Below, piece after piece: positions 42,439-51,320 of a stretch of DNA of 64,000 nt. This DNA comes from Flavobacterium sp. KACC 22763 (lineage in GTDB: Bacteria; Bacteroidota; Bacteroidia; Flavobacteriales; Flavobacteriaceae): assembly GCF_028736155.1 (NCBI RefSeq), contig NZ_CP117879.1, positions 3,472,001-3,536,000 of the forward strand, in the 5' to 3' direction. The position numbers and the translations under genes were made by a program. The stretch's first letter is position 1; each line of letters begins with the position of its first letter. The notes beneath the pieces were generated by a model that was not told where the DNA came from, made no database searches, and was given only the letters and a program-made list of their open reading frames with translations.

Positions 42439-43296
42439 ATGAAAAAATTGCTCCCTTTAATAATATTGCTTTTTACATCATATAGAATTGAGGCAGCGTG
42501 GTTTACTTCTATGGAAGATGCCCAAAAGGCAGCTTTAAGCACACACAAACTGATACTTGTAGATTTTACTGCAAAATGGTGTGGTCCTTGCAAGCAAATG
42601 GATTTAAATGCTTGGAATGATGTCCAGATTCAAACAATTCTTAAAGATTTTGTAACCTTAAAAATAGATGTCGATGTGAATCGGGACATTGCTTATAAAT
42701 ACCAGATTAGGCTTCTTCCCAGTATATTTATTATTGATCCTAACGGAAAAATTATTCATCAATTTACAGGTTATCAAACTGCTTCTGATCTAAGAAGAGA
42801 ATTAATACAATATAGTTTATCTACAGAATATCTAGCCACAGAATTAATTGGTTTCTACCAAACTCAAAAATACAATACAGCTATTCGGATATCGCAGAAA
42901 TATTACAATTATTCTCTATTAGTAAATAACAATATTAAAGGAAGAATAGTTCGTGTTGCTAATGAATATTTAAAAGATGCTAAAGATGAATTAAAGAAAA
43001 GTGACGAAAACTATTTGCAAAAGAAACAAAAACTTGAACTTTTAGTCCTTTACGAATTAGCATATCGCTTTGATTTTGAAAAGCTGAACAAAAAAATATC
43101 AGCAATTAAAGCAGAAGAAATTAACGAATTGAACGATTATCAATATTGGTTTTTAAAATACTTATCCATTAAGAACAATTCTGAAGAGGCAGTTGTTGTA
43201 GAAAAATTTCTAAAAGAAAATGATTTAGAAAATGTCATTGAAAACTGCAATCAACTTTATGCTTTTTACGAAAAATCAAAGCAAAAGAATCATTAA
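42439..43296 (+). CDS. Periplasmic thioredoxin-fold protein
   Basis: The 285-residue product has a signal peptide (KKLLPLIILLFTSYRIEA) and a thioredoxin domain with AKWCGPCKQMD (Cys48, Cys51), a cis-proline region RLLPSIFIID and FTGYQTASDLRRELI. About 150 further helical residues (130-285) carry no recognised motif; they resemble the helical tails of thioredoxin-fold proteins that act as disulfide reductases or chaperones. The gene is monocistronic, flanked by a 26-bp direct repeat, and the downstream repeat copy doubles as its terminator. Confidence 0.88.
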   Translation: MKKLLPLIILLFTSYRIEAAWFTSMEDAQKAALSTHKLILVDFTAKWCGPCKQMDLNAWNDVQIQTILKDFVTLKIDVDVNRDIAYKYQIRLLPSIFIIDPNGKIIHQFTGYQTASDLRRELIQYSLSTEYLATELIGFYQTQKYNTAIRISQKYYNYSLLVNNNIKGRIVRVANEYLKDAKDELKKSDENYLQKKQKLELLVLYELAYRFDFEKLNKKISAIKAEEINELNDYQYWFLKYLSIKNNSEEAVVVEKFLKENDLENVIENCNQLYAFYEKSKQKNH

Positions 43297-43333
43297 CAAA
43301 AAAAAGCTGTTTCAATTATGAAGCAGCTTTTTT
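43297..43333 (+). terminator. Terminator of the thioredoxin gene, containing the right direct-repeat copy
   Basis: AAAGCTGtTTCA and TGAAgCAGCTTT pair around a short loop, followed by a T run. The first 26 bases (43297-43322) are the right copy of the direct repeat whose left copy is at 42305-42330. It can also serve the convergent ompA-like gene. Confidence 0.88.
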
Positions 43334-43356
43334 TTATATTTTATTTTGTTTTGAAA

Positions 43357-44052
43357 TTATTTCCCAGCCTCCGCTTTTGCATCATTTACCATTTTGTCGT
43401 TTGCTGTAATAGAGAATTCAACACGACGGTTTTGCGCTCTTCCTTCTGGAGTGTCATTTGTTGCAATCGGATCTGCAATTCCTAAACCTGAAGTTTTAAA
43501 ACGGCTTGCTTTTAATCCTTTAGAAACTAAATAAGCTTGAACAGAAGCGGCTCTTTGTCCTGAAAGCGTCAAGTTATATTCTGGTTTACCAGTATTATCA
43601 GTATAACCAAAAATTTCAATATTAGTATCTCCGTAATCTGTAAAAACAGGGATCAACTTATCTAAATTAGCTTTTGCTTGAGTAGTTAAAGTTGATTTAT
43701 TAGTATCAAAACGAACAGCGTTTTCGTTCAAAGTCAAGTGAATTCCTTCACCAACTCTTTCAACATCAGCACCTGGAAGCGCCTGATCGATTTCACGAGC
43801 TTGCTTATCCATTTTATTTCCAATCAAAGCTCCAGTTCCACCACCTACAGCAGCTCCAATTACCGCTCCTAGTGCAGCGTTACCGCCTCGACCAATATTA
43901 TTTCCTAGAATACCTCCAATAACACCACCTGCAACAGCACCAATTCCAGCTCCTTTTTGTGTATTATTGGCATTTTTTACTGAATCGCAACTTGTAAAAA
44001 AGCTAGCTAATACCAGTAAACTACTTAATCCTAAAACCTTTATCTTTCTCAT
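43357..44052 (-). CDS. OmpA-family lipoprotein with glycine-zipper domain
   Basis: The 231-residue lipoprotein (LLVLASFFTSCDS) has a glycine-zipper region at about 35-85 (GAGIGAVAGGVIGGILG, GAVIGAAVGGGTGALIG), then an OmpA C-terminal domain with IEIFGYTDNTGKPEYNLTLS, GQRAASVQAYL and GRAQNRRVEF, which binds meso-diaminopimelate of peptidoglycan. It probably links outer membrane to cell wall, while the zipper can insert in a membrane. It is second in a two-gene operon, 19 bases after the lipocalin-like gene. Confidence 0.93.
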   Translation of the reverse strand: MRKIKVLGLSSLLVLASFFTSCDSVKNANNTQKGAGIGAVAGGVIGGILGNNIGRGGNAALGAVIGAAVGGGTGALIGNKMDKQAREIDQALPGADVERVGEGIHLTLNENAVRFDTNKSTLTTQAKANLDKLIPVFTDYGDTNIEIFGYTDNTGKPEYNLTLSGQRAASVQAYLVSKGLKASRFKTSGLGIADPIATNDTPEGRAQNRRVEFSITANDKMVNDAKAEAGK

Positions 44053-44071
44053 TTTTTATACCTTTAAAATA

Positions 44072-44578
44072 TTAATTAGCTCTTTGAAATTGGTAGACCA
44101 CATCTTTTACCTGACCTCCAACATTTATATTATCTACTAACTGAAATGAACTTTCAGTTACTCCAGCAACTTTTAGCAAATAACCATCTCTTACTTTTTT
44201 AGCTTTTTCGCCTGCATTAAGAATTTTAAGCACAAACAAACCTTGGCTGTTTATACTCCATACAATTGGAGAAGAAAATCCAGTACAACTTGGTGATGTT
44301 AAAGCCATATTTCCTTTATTATTATTAGAAATAAAACTCCAAGTACTTCCAATAAAACATTTAGAATCGGCAAGATCAAAAGAATTTACTTTGATATAAT
44401 CTGAACCAGGATAAGATACATTAGTTAGAACCCAATTTCCTTTTAGGGCTACCTGCGTTTTCTTGTCAAGTTTAGTTGAAAGTGTAGTAGCCTCAGAAGA
44501 TGAAGCTGTTGTGGACGAAGATGATTTACACGCAAAAAATAGAGCGGCAATCATACACATTAAAATACTCTTCTTCAT
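44072..44578 (-). CDS. Lipocalin-like lipoprotein
   Basis: The 168-residue product has a lipoprotein signal (MKKSILMCMIAALFFACKSS) and a serine/threonine-rich linker. A lipocalin-like beta-barrel domain starts LKGNWVLTNVSYPG and includes KCFIGSTWSFISN and FQLVDNINVGG. The ATG at 44578 is chosen over an in-frame TTG at 44587 because it directly starts the signal sequence. It precedes the OmpA-like gene by 19 bases, and both products are predicted to reside in the outer membrane. A minus-strand TATATTTG box lies at 44631-44638. Confidence 0.85.
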   Translation of the reverse strand: MKKSILMCMIAALFFACKSSSSTTASSSEATTLSTKLDKKTQVALKGNWVLTNVSYPGSDYIKVNSFDLADSKCFIGSTWSFISNNNKGNMALTSPSCTGFSSPIVWSINSQGLFVLKILNAGEKAKKVRDGYLLKVAGVTESSFQLVDNINVGGQVKDVVYQFQRAN

Positions 44579-44630
44579 TTTGTACAATTTTTTTAGATTA
44601 ATATTTGTCTTTTTAACAATTATTGTACCA

Positions 44631-44638
44631 CAAATATA
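44631..44638 (-). promoter_or_regulatory. Candidate -7 box for the lipocalin/ompA operon
   Basis: On the minus strand this is TATATTTG, 52 bases before the lipocalin-like ATG. No -33 element at the usual distance was found. Confidence 0.45.
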
Positions 44639-44780
44639 CGATTCGTTGAGATATTTTTAGTTCTAGAATCCAATTATTTTCTTTCAAAATTAACATTTCC
44701 GACATTTTGTCACCCAAAAAACAATTGGTATTCTATTTGAACAAATGAAAATCATCAAATTAAATCAAAAATTAAAAAAT

Positions 44781-46664
44781 ATGGCAACAGGTAAAATTAA
44801 TGTTTCAGTAGAAAACATTTTTCCCTTAATTAAAAAGTTCTTGTACAGTGACCACGAAATTTTCTTGCGTGAGCTTGTTTCTAACGGTACTGATGCTACT
44901 TTAAAATTAAAACATCTTATCAGCATTGGCGAAGCTAAAGTTGAATACGGAAACCCGATTATCGAAGTTAAAGTGGACAAAGAAGGTAAAAAAATCCACA
45001 TTATCGACCAAGGTTTAGGTATGACGGCTGATGAAGTTGAAAAATACATTAATCAAGTAGCGTTTTCTGGTGCTGAAGAATTCTTAGACAAATACAAAGA
45101 TTCTGCTAAAGATTCTGGAATTATTGGACATTTTGGTCTTGGTTTCTACTCTGCTTTTATGGTAGCTGAAAAAGTTGAAATCATTACAAAATCGTACAAA
45201 GATGAACCGGCTGCACACTGGACATGTGACGGAAGTCCTGAATTCACTTTAGAACCAGCTGACAAAACTTCACGTGGTACAGAAATCATTCTTCATATTG
45301 CAGAAGATTCTTTGGAGTTCTTAGACGATTCTAAAATCAGTGGCTTATTAAACAAATACAACAAATTCATGCCTATTCCGATTAAATTCGGAACAAGAAC
45401 TGAAACGCTTCCAAAACCAGAAGATGCTCCAGAAGATTACGTTAATGAAACTGTTGAAACTGACAACATCATTAACAATCCAAATCCAGCTTGGACAAAA
45501 CAGCCTTCTGAATTATCTGATGAAGATTACAAAAACTTCTACAGAGAATTGTATCCAATGCAGTTTGAGGAGCCATTATTCCACATTCATTTAAATGTCG
45601 ATTATCCTTTTAACTTAACTGGTATTTTGTATTTCCCAAAATTAGGAAATGACATGCAGATCCAGAAAGATAAAATTCAGCTGTATCAAAACCAAGTTTA
45701 CGTTACAGATAACGTAGAAGGAATTGTTCCTGAATTCTTGACGATGCTAAAAGGTGTGATCGATTCTCCAGATATTCCGTTAAACGTTTCTCGTTCTGGA
45801 TTACAGGCTGATGGTGCGGTTAAGAAAATTTCTAACTACATTACTCGTAAAGTAGCAGATAAATTAAAAGCTTTATTTAACGAAAACCGTACTGATTTTG
45901 AAGCAAAATGGAACGATATTAAAATCGTTTTAGAATACGGAATGCTTTCTGAAGAGAAGTTTTACGAAAAAGCAGGTGCATTTGTTTTATATCCAACTGT
46001 AGATGATACTTATTTTACTTTAGAAGAATTAAAAGAAAAACTAAAAGAAAACCAAACTGATAAAGATGGTAAGCTTGTAGTTCTTTATGCTGGAAACAAA
46101 GATGCACAGCACTCTTATATTGAAGCAGCAAAAGAAAAAGGATACGAAGTATTGCTTTTAGATTCTCCGATTATTTCGCATTTAATCCAGAAAATCGAAA
46201 ACGATAATAGCGGATTAACTTTTGTACGTGTTGACTCTGATCATATTGACAACTTGATCAAAAAAGAAGAAAACACTATTTCTAAATTATCTGATGACGA
46301 AAAAGCAGCTTTAAAAACTTCTTTAGAAGCCTATATTCCAAAAGCATACAGCGTTCAGCTAGAAGCTATGGATTCTCAAGCGGCTCCATTCATTATCACG
46401 CAGCCAGAATTTATGCGAAGAATGAAAGAAATGAGCCAGACTGGCGGCGGCGGAATGTTCGGAATGGGTAATATGCCAGAAATGTACAATTTGGTTGTAA
46501 ATACAAATTCTGATTTAGCTTCAAATATTTTAAATACTGAAGACAAAACGCATCAAGAACATTTAGTAAAACAAGCTTTAGACTTAGCTAAATTATCTCA
46601 AAACCTTTTAAAAGGTGAAGCGCTTACTGCGTTTGTTAAAAGAAGTTTTGAAATGATTAAATAA
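44781..46664 (+). CDS. htpG: Molecular chaperone Hsp90
   Basis: The 627-residue product starts MATGKINVSVENIFPLIKKF, with the N-terminal GHKL ATPase motifs LRELVSNGTDATLK (Mg-coordinating Asn), DQGLGMTADEV and GHFGLGFYSAFMVA. A middle domain follows with NVSRSGLQAD, and a C-terminal dimerisation domain. The ATG at 44781 is chosen over one 36 bases upstream because homologues begin at MATGK and the extra residues are lysine/asparagine-rich leader sequence. The usual SNASDA reads SNGTDA here. HtpG remodels client proteins in the cytosol. It is monocistronic with a strong terminator. Confidence 0.96.
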   Translation: MATGKINVSVENIFPLIKKFLYSDHEIFLRELVSNGTDATLKLKHLISIGEAKVEYGNPIIEVKVDKEGKKIHIIDQGLGMTADEVEKYINQVAFSGAEEFLDKYKDSAKDSGIIGHFGLGFYSAFMVAEKVEIITKSYKDEPAAHWTCDGSPEFTLEPADKTSRGTEIILHIAEDSLEFLDDSKISGLLNKYNKFMPIPIKFGTRTETLPKPEDAPEDYVNETVETDNIINNPNPAWTKQPSELSDEDYKNFYRELYPMQFEEPLFHIHLNVDYPFNLTGILYFPKLGNDMQIQKDKIQLYQNQVYVTDNVEGIVPEFLTMLKGVIDSPDIPLNVSRSGLQADGAVKKISNYITRKVADKLKALFNENRTDFEAKWNDIKIVLEYGMLSEEKFYEKAGAFVLYPTVDDTYFTLEELKEKLKENQTDKDGKLVVLYAGNKDAQHSYIEAAKEKGYEVLLLDSPIISHLIQKIENDNSGLTFVRVDSDHIDNLIKKEENTISKLSDDEKAALKTSLEAYIPKAYSVQLEAMDSQAAPFIITQPEFMRRMKEMSQTGGGGMFGMGNMPEMYNLVVNTNSDLASNILNTEDKTHQEHLVKQALDLAKLSQNLLKGEALTAFVKRSFEMIK

Positions 46665-46686
46665 TCATTCGAAAAATAAAACTCAG

Positions 46687-46720
46687 AAATCCTGCAAATT
46701 AAGTTTTGCAGGATTTTTTT
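46687..46720 (+). terminator. Terminator of htpG
   Basis: AAATCCTGCAAA and TTTTGCAGGATTT pair with a short loop, followed by a T run, 22 bases after the htpG stop. Confidence 0.92.
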
Positions 46721-46895
46721 TATTGATTAAAATTCAAGTAGTTACACCCGACTCAAATCCAAATTAATCTTTTACTTTTAACCTTTGTTTTAATTAATCC
46801 ACAAAACAAATGCACAATACTTTAAACCCATTTTAAAAAATCAAGAGGAGCCAGCCAAAAATCCTAAAACGAGTAGGCAATTAAATTTTTAAAAT

Positions 46896-47570
46896 ATGTT
46901 CTACGTTAGATTAAATAAGTTAAGAATTATTAAAAATGGAGATCTGATTGGAAAAGGAGAAATACAATTTATGAGTTTTATAAACCAATCAAGTGATAGT
47001 CTTCCAAATTTGAATGAGTTTTTTGAAACTAATGACGAAAACCGAAAGAAAGAAATCATAAAGGACTCTGTATCTCAGGTCATTCAGTCGAGAATATTAA
47101 TGACAATTTATAAAGTAAAAGACAAAAGCATCATCACATTTGGCGATACTGGCTATATTGTTTACAAAGATGATAAAATACCACAAGATTTTAGCTGGCA
47201 AATAGTTGGAGTTGAATTGGATAAAAAAATGCGAGATAATGCTGCTTTAATTAAAGCCGTTTTAACAGATTCAAATATTAATGTCATAACAAAAGGCATT
47301 GAAGTTCTAGCAAAAACAAGCAACCCTATAAGCGGTGCTGTTGTTGAACTTTCTAAATTGGTTGTTGGAGCAATTTTAGACATAGCAAAAAACAAGAAAG
47401 ACGACCAAGTCGGTTATTATTTAAGCTCTTTTATAGAAAAATTAGATTACCCTAATGGAATTAGAGACAAACAAGATGTGCCAGATTTAACAGGTAATAT
47501 GTTTGTTGATTATTCAATCTTCGGATATCTAGATTATGCAACAAAAGGAGTTGAAGCGCAAAAAAGCTAG
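46896..47570 (+). CDS. Protein of unknown function
   Basis: The 224-residue protein has no signal peptide. The first 30 residues (FYVRLNKLRIIKNGDLIGKG) look like two beta strands. Residues about 75-115 include SIITFGDTGYIVYKDDKIPQ and SWQIVGVELDKKMRDNAA, and a hydrophobic amphipathic helix follows at about 145-170 (SGAVVELSKLVVGAILDIA). The C-terminal part is YLDYATKGVEAQKS. I do not recognise the family. It stands alone, about 170 bases after the htpG terminator and 205 bases before the next terminator. Confidence 0.7.
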   Translation: MFYVRLNKLRIIKNGDLIGKGEIQFMSFINQSSDSLPNLNEFFETNDENRKKEIIKDSVSQVIQSRILMTIYKVKDKSIITFGDTGYIVYKDDKIPQDFSWQIVGVELDKKMRDNAALIKAVLTDSNINVITKGIEVLAKTSNPISGAVVELSKLVVGAILDIAKNKKDDQVGYYLSSFIEKLDYPNGIRDKQDVPDLTGNMFVDYSIFGYLDYATKGVEAQKS

Positions 47571-47875
47571 TTTCTCCACTTCGTATTAGCTCAATTATAA
47601 AAAACTCTTTTTTTTTACACAAAACAACAAATTATACTCGCCTAAACTTTGATTTCGGAAATTTTCATAAACACAAAAGACAGTAGAATTTTCAAATCAC
47701 TTTGATTAGGAGGAATCAAAAAAACAAGAGAAGCTAAAAGCGCTTATCATAATTTTTTCTTCAAAAAAACGTTATAAAATCCTGTAATCTAAGCATTACA
47801 GGATTTTTTATTTGCAATTTATTTTTTTTATTACATTTGAATGCCTTATTAATCTAATCCAAAACAAAACCCATT
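47571..47875. other. Gene-free stretch, 305 bp
   Basis: This contains the terminator at 47777-47807; the first 200 bases hold no ORF or repeat that I recognise. Confidence 0.55.
47777..47807 (+). terminator. Terminator downstream of the unknown 224-residue gene
   Basis: AAATCCTGTAAT and ATTACAGGATTT are perfect 12-bp arms followed by T residues. It lies about 206 bases past the stop. Confidence 0.85.
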
Positions 47876-48709
47876 ATGAAAAAAACTGCTATTTTATTAA
47901 CCGCTATTTGTGCAACAGCACTTTTATACGTTTCTTGTTCAAGTGACAATCATGAAGATACCGTTTCAACAAGCCTTACAGGTATTGGGGCTTCAGTTGC
48001 TGTTGACACTTCAAACGAAATGGATCTTAACACTGGTCTTTTAATCAGCACAAGCACCTCAACGACAGGAAAAACCGCTGAAACAGCTCCTGGAATTTGC
48101 GCAACAATTACCATTACTACACCAAACGGAACAGATTATCCTAAAGTCTTTTTAGCCGATTTTGGAACAGCGGGATGCACAGACGGAAATAATCTTCTAC
48201 GAAAAGGAAAACTAAAAGTAACTCTTTCAGGACCAATTACTACAACAGGAAGTAAAATGACAATTGAAAGAATTGACTACTCTATAAAAGGTATCAAACT
48301 AGAAGGAACGATTGAATATACCAATACTACCACCACTCCTACTATACCGCAATGGACCAGAAAAGTAACTAATGGTAAATTAACTGATCTACAGGGCGGA
48401 GTTTATACTAATTCTGGAATTTACACTACTAAACAAACAGCGGGTGTAGATACGCCTTTTGTTTTATCTGATAATGTATACGAAGTTACAGAAGGAACCC
48501 ATACAGTAACTGCTTCAAATGGAGAAACACTTACTTTGACTGTAAAGGAACCGCTTATTAAAAAATATTCATGTCTATTTATTTCTAAAGGACAATTAAA
48601 AGTTCAAGGAGGCATTTTAAACGGTGTGATCGATTACGGAAATAACGACTGTGATGCAATTTATACGTATACGCACGAGAACGGCTCTTCATTCAATTTA
48701 TCGATGTAA
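47876..48709 (+). CDS. Lipoprotein of unknown function
   Basis: The 277-residue product has a lipoprotein signal (CATALLYVSCSSDNHED). The mature part is threonine-rich and looks all-beta, with pairs such as ICATITITTPNGTDYPKVFL and KLKVTLSGPITTTGSKMTIE. Cysteines at CATIT, AGCTDG, YSCLF and NDCDAIY may pair. The regular strand pattern suggests a surface beta protein, but no family was recognised. It is monocistronic, with its own terminator. Confidence 0.78.
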   Translation: MKKTAILLTAICATALLYVSCSSDNHEDTVSTSLTGIGASVAVDTSNEMDLNTGLLISTSTSTTGKTAETAPGICATITITTPNGTDYPKVFLADFGTAGCTDGNNLLRKGKLKVTLSGPITTTGSKMTIERIDYSIKGIKLEGTIEYTNTTTTPTIPQWTRKVTNGKLTDLQGGVYTNSGIYTTKQTAGVDTPFVLSDNVYEVTEGTHTVTASNGETLTLTVKEPLIKKYSCLFISKGQLKVQGGILNGVIDYGNNDCDAIYTYTHENGSSFNLSM

Positions 48710-48732
48710 GACCTTTTCCTGCATGATTTTAA

Positions 48733-48760
48733 AATCCCAATTTAGAAATAGATTGGGATT
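48733..48760 (+). terminator. Terminator of the 277-residue lipoprotein gene
   Basis: AATCCCAAT and ATTGGGATT pair around a loop, followed by ATTTTTTTTTT, 23 bases after the stop. Confidence 0.85.
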
Positions 48761-48841
48761 ATTTTTTTTTATAAAAATAAAACAGCCATCTCTTTACATT
48801 TAAACTATTTTCTTTATTTTGCACCAAAATCTCAAAAACCA

Positions 48842-49564
48842 ATGAAAAAAACATTAATTGCTTTTGTTACTCTTGCAGTATTAGCATCTTGCAGCAAAAA
48901 AGAAACAGCTGCTGATAATTTACACATCACAGGAAACATTAAAGGTTTAAAAACCGGAACTTTATATATCCAAAGAGTTGTTGACACTTCACTTGTTGCT
49001 ATTGATAGTATTAAAATTGATGGAAATTCAGCTTTTGAAAGGGACATTAAATTAGAATCTCCTGAAATGTTATATTTATATTTAGATCGAGGTGTAACAA
49101 ATTCATTAGACAATAATATTTTATTCTTTGCTGAACCGGGAAATATTAATATTGATACCAATTTGGATAACTTCATCGCTGGCGCAAAAATTACTGGATC
49201 TAAAAACCAAGAATTATACGAAGAATATCAAAAAATAAATACTCGTTTTAGAGATGAAAACCTTTCAATGGTTGAATCAAAATTTAAAGCATTAAAGAGA
49301 AAAGATCAGAAAGCAATTGACAGTATTGACGCCAAACAACAGTCAAACATCAAAAGAAAATATTTATACGCTACAAACTTTGCCATCAACAATAAAGATC
49401 ACGAAGTAGCACCTTATATTGCTTTAGCAGAGATTTATGATATCAATTTGAAGTTTCTTGATACGATTCAAAAATCAATGACTCCAAAAGTAGCTCAATC
49501 ACTTTATGGAAAAAAATTGACAAAGTATGTTGCTGAAATTAAGAAAAGCGAGCAACCTAACTAA
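48842..49564 (+). CDS. DUF4369-domain lipoprotein
   Basis: The 240-residue product has a lipoprotein signal (LIAFVTLAVLASCSKKE). An N-terminal beta domain fits DUF4369 (NLHITGNIKGLKTGTLYIQR, SIKIDGNSAFERDI, FFAEPGNINIDTNL). This domain often precedes a thioredoxin-like domain in Bacteroidota, but here the C-terminal half (about 120-240) is helical, has no CxxC motif and ends shortly after YGKKLTKYVAEIKK, so it is the stand-alone form. Function unknown. It is flanked by terminators on both sides. Confidence 0.85.
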   Translation: MKKTLIAFVTLAVLASCSKKETAADNLHITGNIKGLKTGTLYIQRVVDTSLVAIDSIKIDGNSAFERDIKLESPEMLYLYLDRGVTNSLDNNILFFAEPGNINIDTNLDNFIAGAKITGSKNQELYEEYQKINTRFRDENLSMVESKFKALKRKDQKAIDSIDAKQQSNIKRKYLYATNFAINNKDHEVAPYIALAEIYDINLKFLDTIQKSMTPKVAQSLYGKKLTKYVAEIKKSEQPN

Positions 49565-49625
49565 CTTAATTACATAAAAAACAATAAGTTACAACTAAAA
49601 AATACATTTTTTTCCGTCTTCTCAT

Positions 49626-49657
49626 AAATCCTGTTTTTAAAAGAACAGGATTTTTTT
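49626..49657 (+). terminator. Terminator of the DUF4369 gene
   Basis: AAATCCTGTT and AACAGGATTT pair around a loop, followed by a T run, 61 bases after the stop. Confidence 0.88.
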
Positions 49658-49793
49658 ATGCCCTTTTTTTTACAATCGATCTTTATTTTCATAAATACCT
49701 GACAATTAAACAATTAAAAGTTAAATTGTCAGAATACACATATATATTATATTGATTTGTAATAACTTAGCCTTAAACTAAAAAACTACATTT

Positions 49794-51050
49794 ATGGAAA
49801 ATTTAATCAGCAACATCAGTCGACCTAAGTATGATTATATTGATTCGTCTGTTTTTCACAAATTAGAATCTTATAATCCAAAACATTCTCAAGCAGAAAA
49901 AATTCCAGACCAAGAACCTTACACTTTAAATGGTCAAAAATTACGTCTAAATTTTATTCGCAGCCAATTAAACTTAGACCTAGATTTTCTTTCTGGAGAA
50001 AAGGTATTCACTAACAACGAAAGTCTTAAAGGCAACATAGAAAATTACATCGGAATGAGCCAGATTCCTACCGGAATTATTGGGCCATTAGTAATAAACG
50101 GAAGCCTCGCCCAAGGCCCTTTCTACGTTCCTCTCGCCACAACCGAAGGCGCATTATTAGCCTCTTACAATAGAGGTGCAAAAGCCTGTAGAGAATCTGG
50201 CCCTATAACTGTTGTCACACTTCAGGAAGGCGTGCAGAGAACCCCAACCTTTAAGTTTAAAACCGTTATTGAACTAGGTAAATTTGTCTCATGGGTTTTA
50301 GATCACACCGAAACCTTTTCTGCACTAACTAGAGAAACCAGCAATTATGCCATTTTAAATGACATAGGCATTAATATCGAAGGAAACATTCTAATCTTAA
50401 AATTTGAATTTACTTCAGGCGATGCTTCGGGTCAAAACATGGTAACAATTTGTTCGGATAGAATATGCCAATATATTTTGGAAAACTGCCCAATAAAACC
50501 TGTTTTCTGGACTATTGAAGGTAATTTTTCTGGCGACAAAAAAATAAGCCCCTTAAATACCAGAGTTCGCGGAAAAAAAGTTACTGCAGAAATCGTATTG
50601 AAAAAAGAGGTCATTAAATCGGTTTTAAAGACAACTCCGGCATTATTGCACGAACAATGGAGAATATGCGTTTCTGGAGCAAAAAAAGCAGGTGTAGTGG
50701 GCGGCGGAATGCATCCTTCTAATGGACTTGCAGCTTTGTTTATTGCCTGCGGACAAGATGTCGCCTGTACAGGTGAAGCTTCTGTTGCTGTAACGCGAAT
50801 GGAAATCACTGAAGATGACGACATTTATTTTGCCATTACAATGTCAAATATGATTGTAGGTACGGTTGGCGGCGGAACTTCATTTCCGACTCAAAGAGAG
50901 TGTCTTGAGCTGTTGGACTGTTACGGAGCCGGAAAGAGTGGCAAATTTGCTGAAATCGCAATTGCCGTCTGCTTAACTGGTGAGCTTTCAATTTTGGCAG
51001 CAATGTCATCAGGACAATTTACGGCTGCACACCAAACACTGGGAAGATAA
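49794..51050 (+). CDS. Hydroxymethylglutaryl-CoA reductase, class I-like
   Basis: This 418-residue soluble protein has the HMG-CoA reductase motifs ENYIGMSQIPTGIIGPL, TTEGALLASYNRGAKA (catalytic Glu118), GDASGQN in place of the usual DAMGMN, GDKKIS..RGKKVTAE (catalytic Lys), GQDVACTGEAS (catalytic Asp), GTVGGGTSFPTQRECL and a C-terminal AAHQTLGR with the catalytic His. The GTVGGGT and DKK motifs favour class I (NADPH-dependent, biosynthetic). The reaction makes mevalonate for isoprenoids; idi lies about 3 kb away. The altered DASGQN motif and first 50 residues are unusual, so it may be a divergent paralogue. Confidence 0.85.
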   Translation: MENLISNISRPKYDYIDSSVFHKLESYNPKHSQAEKIPDQEPYTLNGQKLRLNFIRSQLNLDLDFLSGEKVFTNNESLKGNIENYIGMSQIPTGIIGPLVINGSLAQGPFYVPLATTEGALLASYNRGAKACRESGPITVVTLQEGVQRTPTFKFKTVIELGKFVSWVLDHTETFSALTRETSNYAILNDIGINIEGNILILKFEFTSGDASGQNMVTICSDRICQYILENCPIKPVFWTIEGNFSGDKKISPLNTRVRGKKVTAEIVLKKEVIKSVLKTTPALLHEQWRICVSGAKKAGVVGGGMHPSNGLAALFIACGQDVACTGEASVAVTRMEITEDDDIYFAITMSNMIVGTVGGGTSFPTQRECLELLDCYGAGKSGKFAEIAIAVCLTGELSILAAMSSGQFTAAHQTLGR

Positions 51051-51061
51051 ATTAATTAAAT

Positions 51062-51270
51062 CCTAAAATTCAAATTCCAAATTCCAAATTCCAATTCTTA
51101 ACTCGAACTGAAATTTGGAATTTTTTATTTTTATCATCTTTGTCAAAGTTCAAACTTTGACAAAGATGATAATTTGGAATTTTAAGTATTGGAATTTGTC
51201 AAGATTTGGAATTTGTCAAGATTTGGAATTTGTCAAGATTTGGAATTTGGAATTTTAAATATTGGAATTT
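51062..51270. repeat. Low-complexity AATTTGGAATT repeats with a 17-bp tandem and a hairpin
   Basis: AAATTCCAAATTCCAA runs near 51069-51098 are complementary to GGAATTTGG runs at 51113-51270. GGAATTTGTCAAGATTT is repeated three times exactly at 51191-51241 (17-bp unit). Between lies a near-perfect hairpin ATCATCTTTGTCAAAGTT / AACTTTGACAAAGATGAT (51134-51170). It could end the reductase transcript; it is not a typical terminator. Confidence 0.8.
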
Positions 51271-51283
51271 ATTTTTTTTTGAA

Positions 51284-51318
51284 CAAAAAAAAAACCACCA
51301 CATTTCTGTGATGGTTTT
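51284..51318 (-). terminator. Terminator of tRNA-Thr copy 2
   Basis: AAACCAcCACA and TGTGaTGGTTT pair around TTTC, with an A run on the plus-strand left. It abuts the tRNA 3' end. Confidence 0.85.
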
Positions 51319-51320
51319 TG

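Noticed and set aside
44745..44780. 12-residue longer N-terminus for HtpG
   Set aside because: Homologues begin MATGKIN; the extra residues are lysine/asparagine-rich leader sequence.
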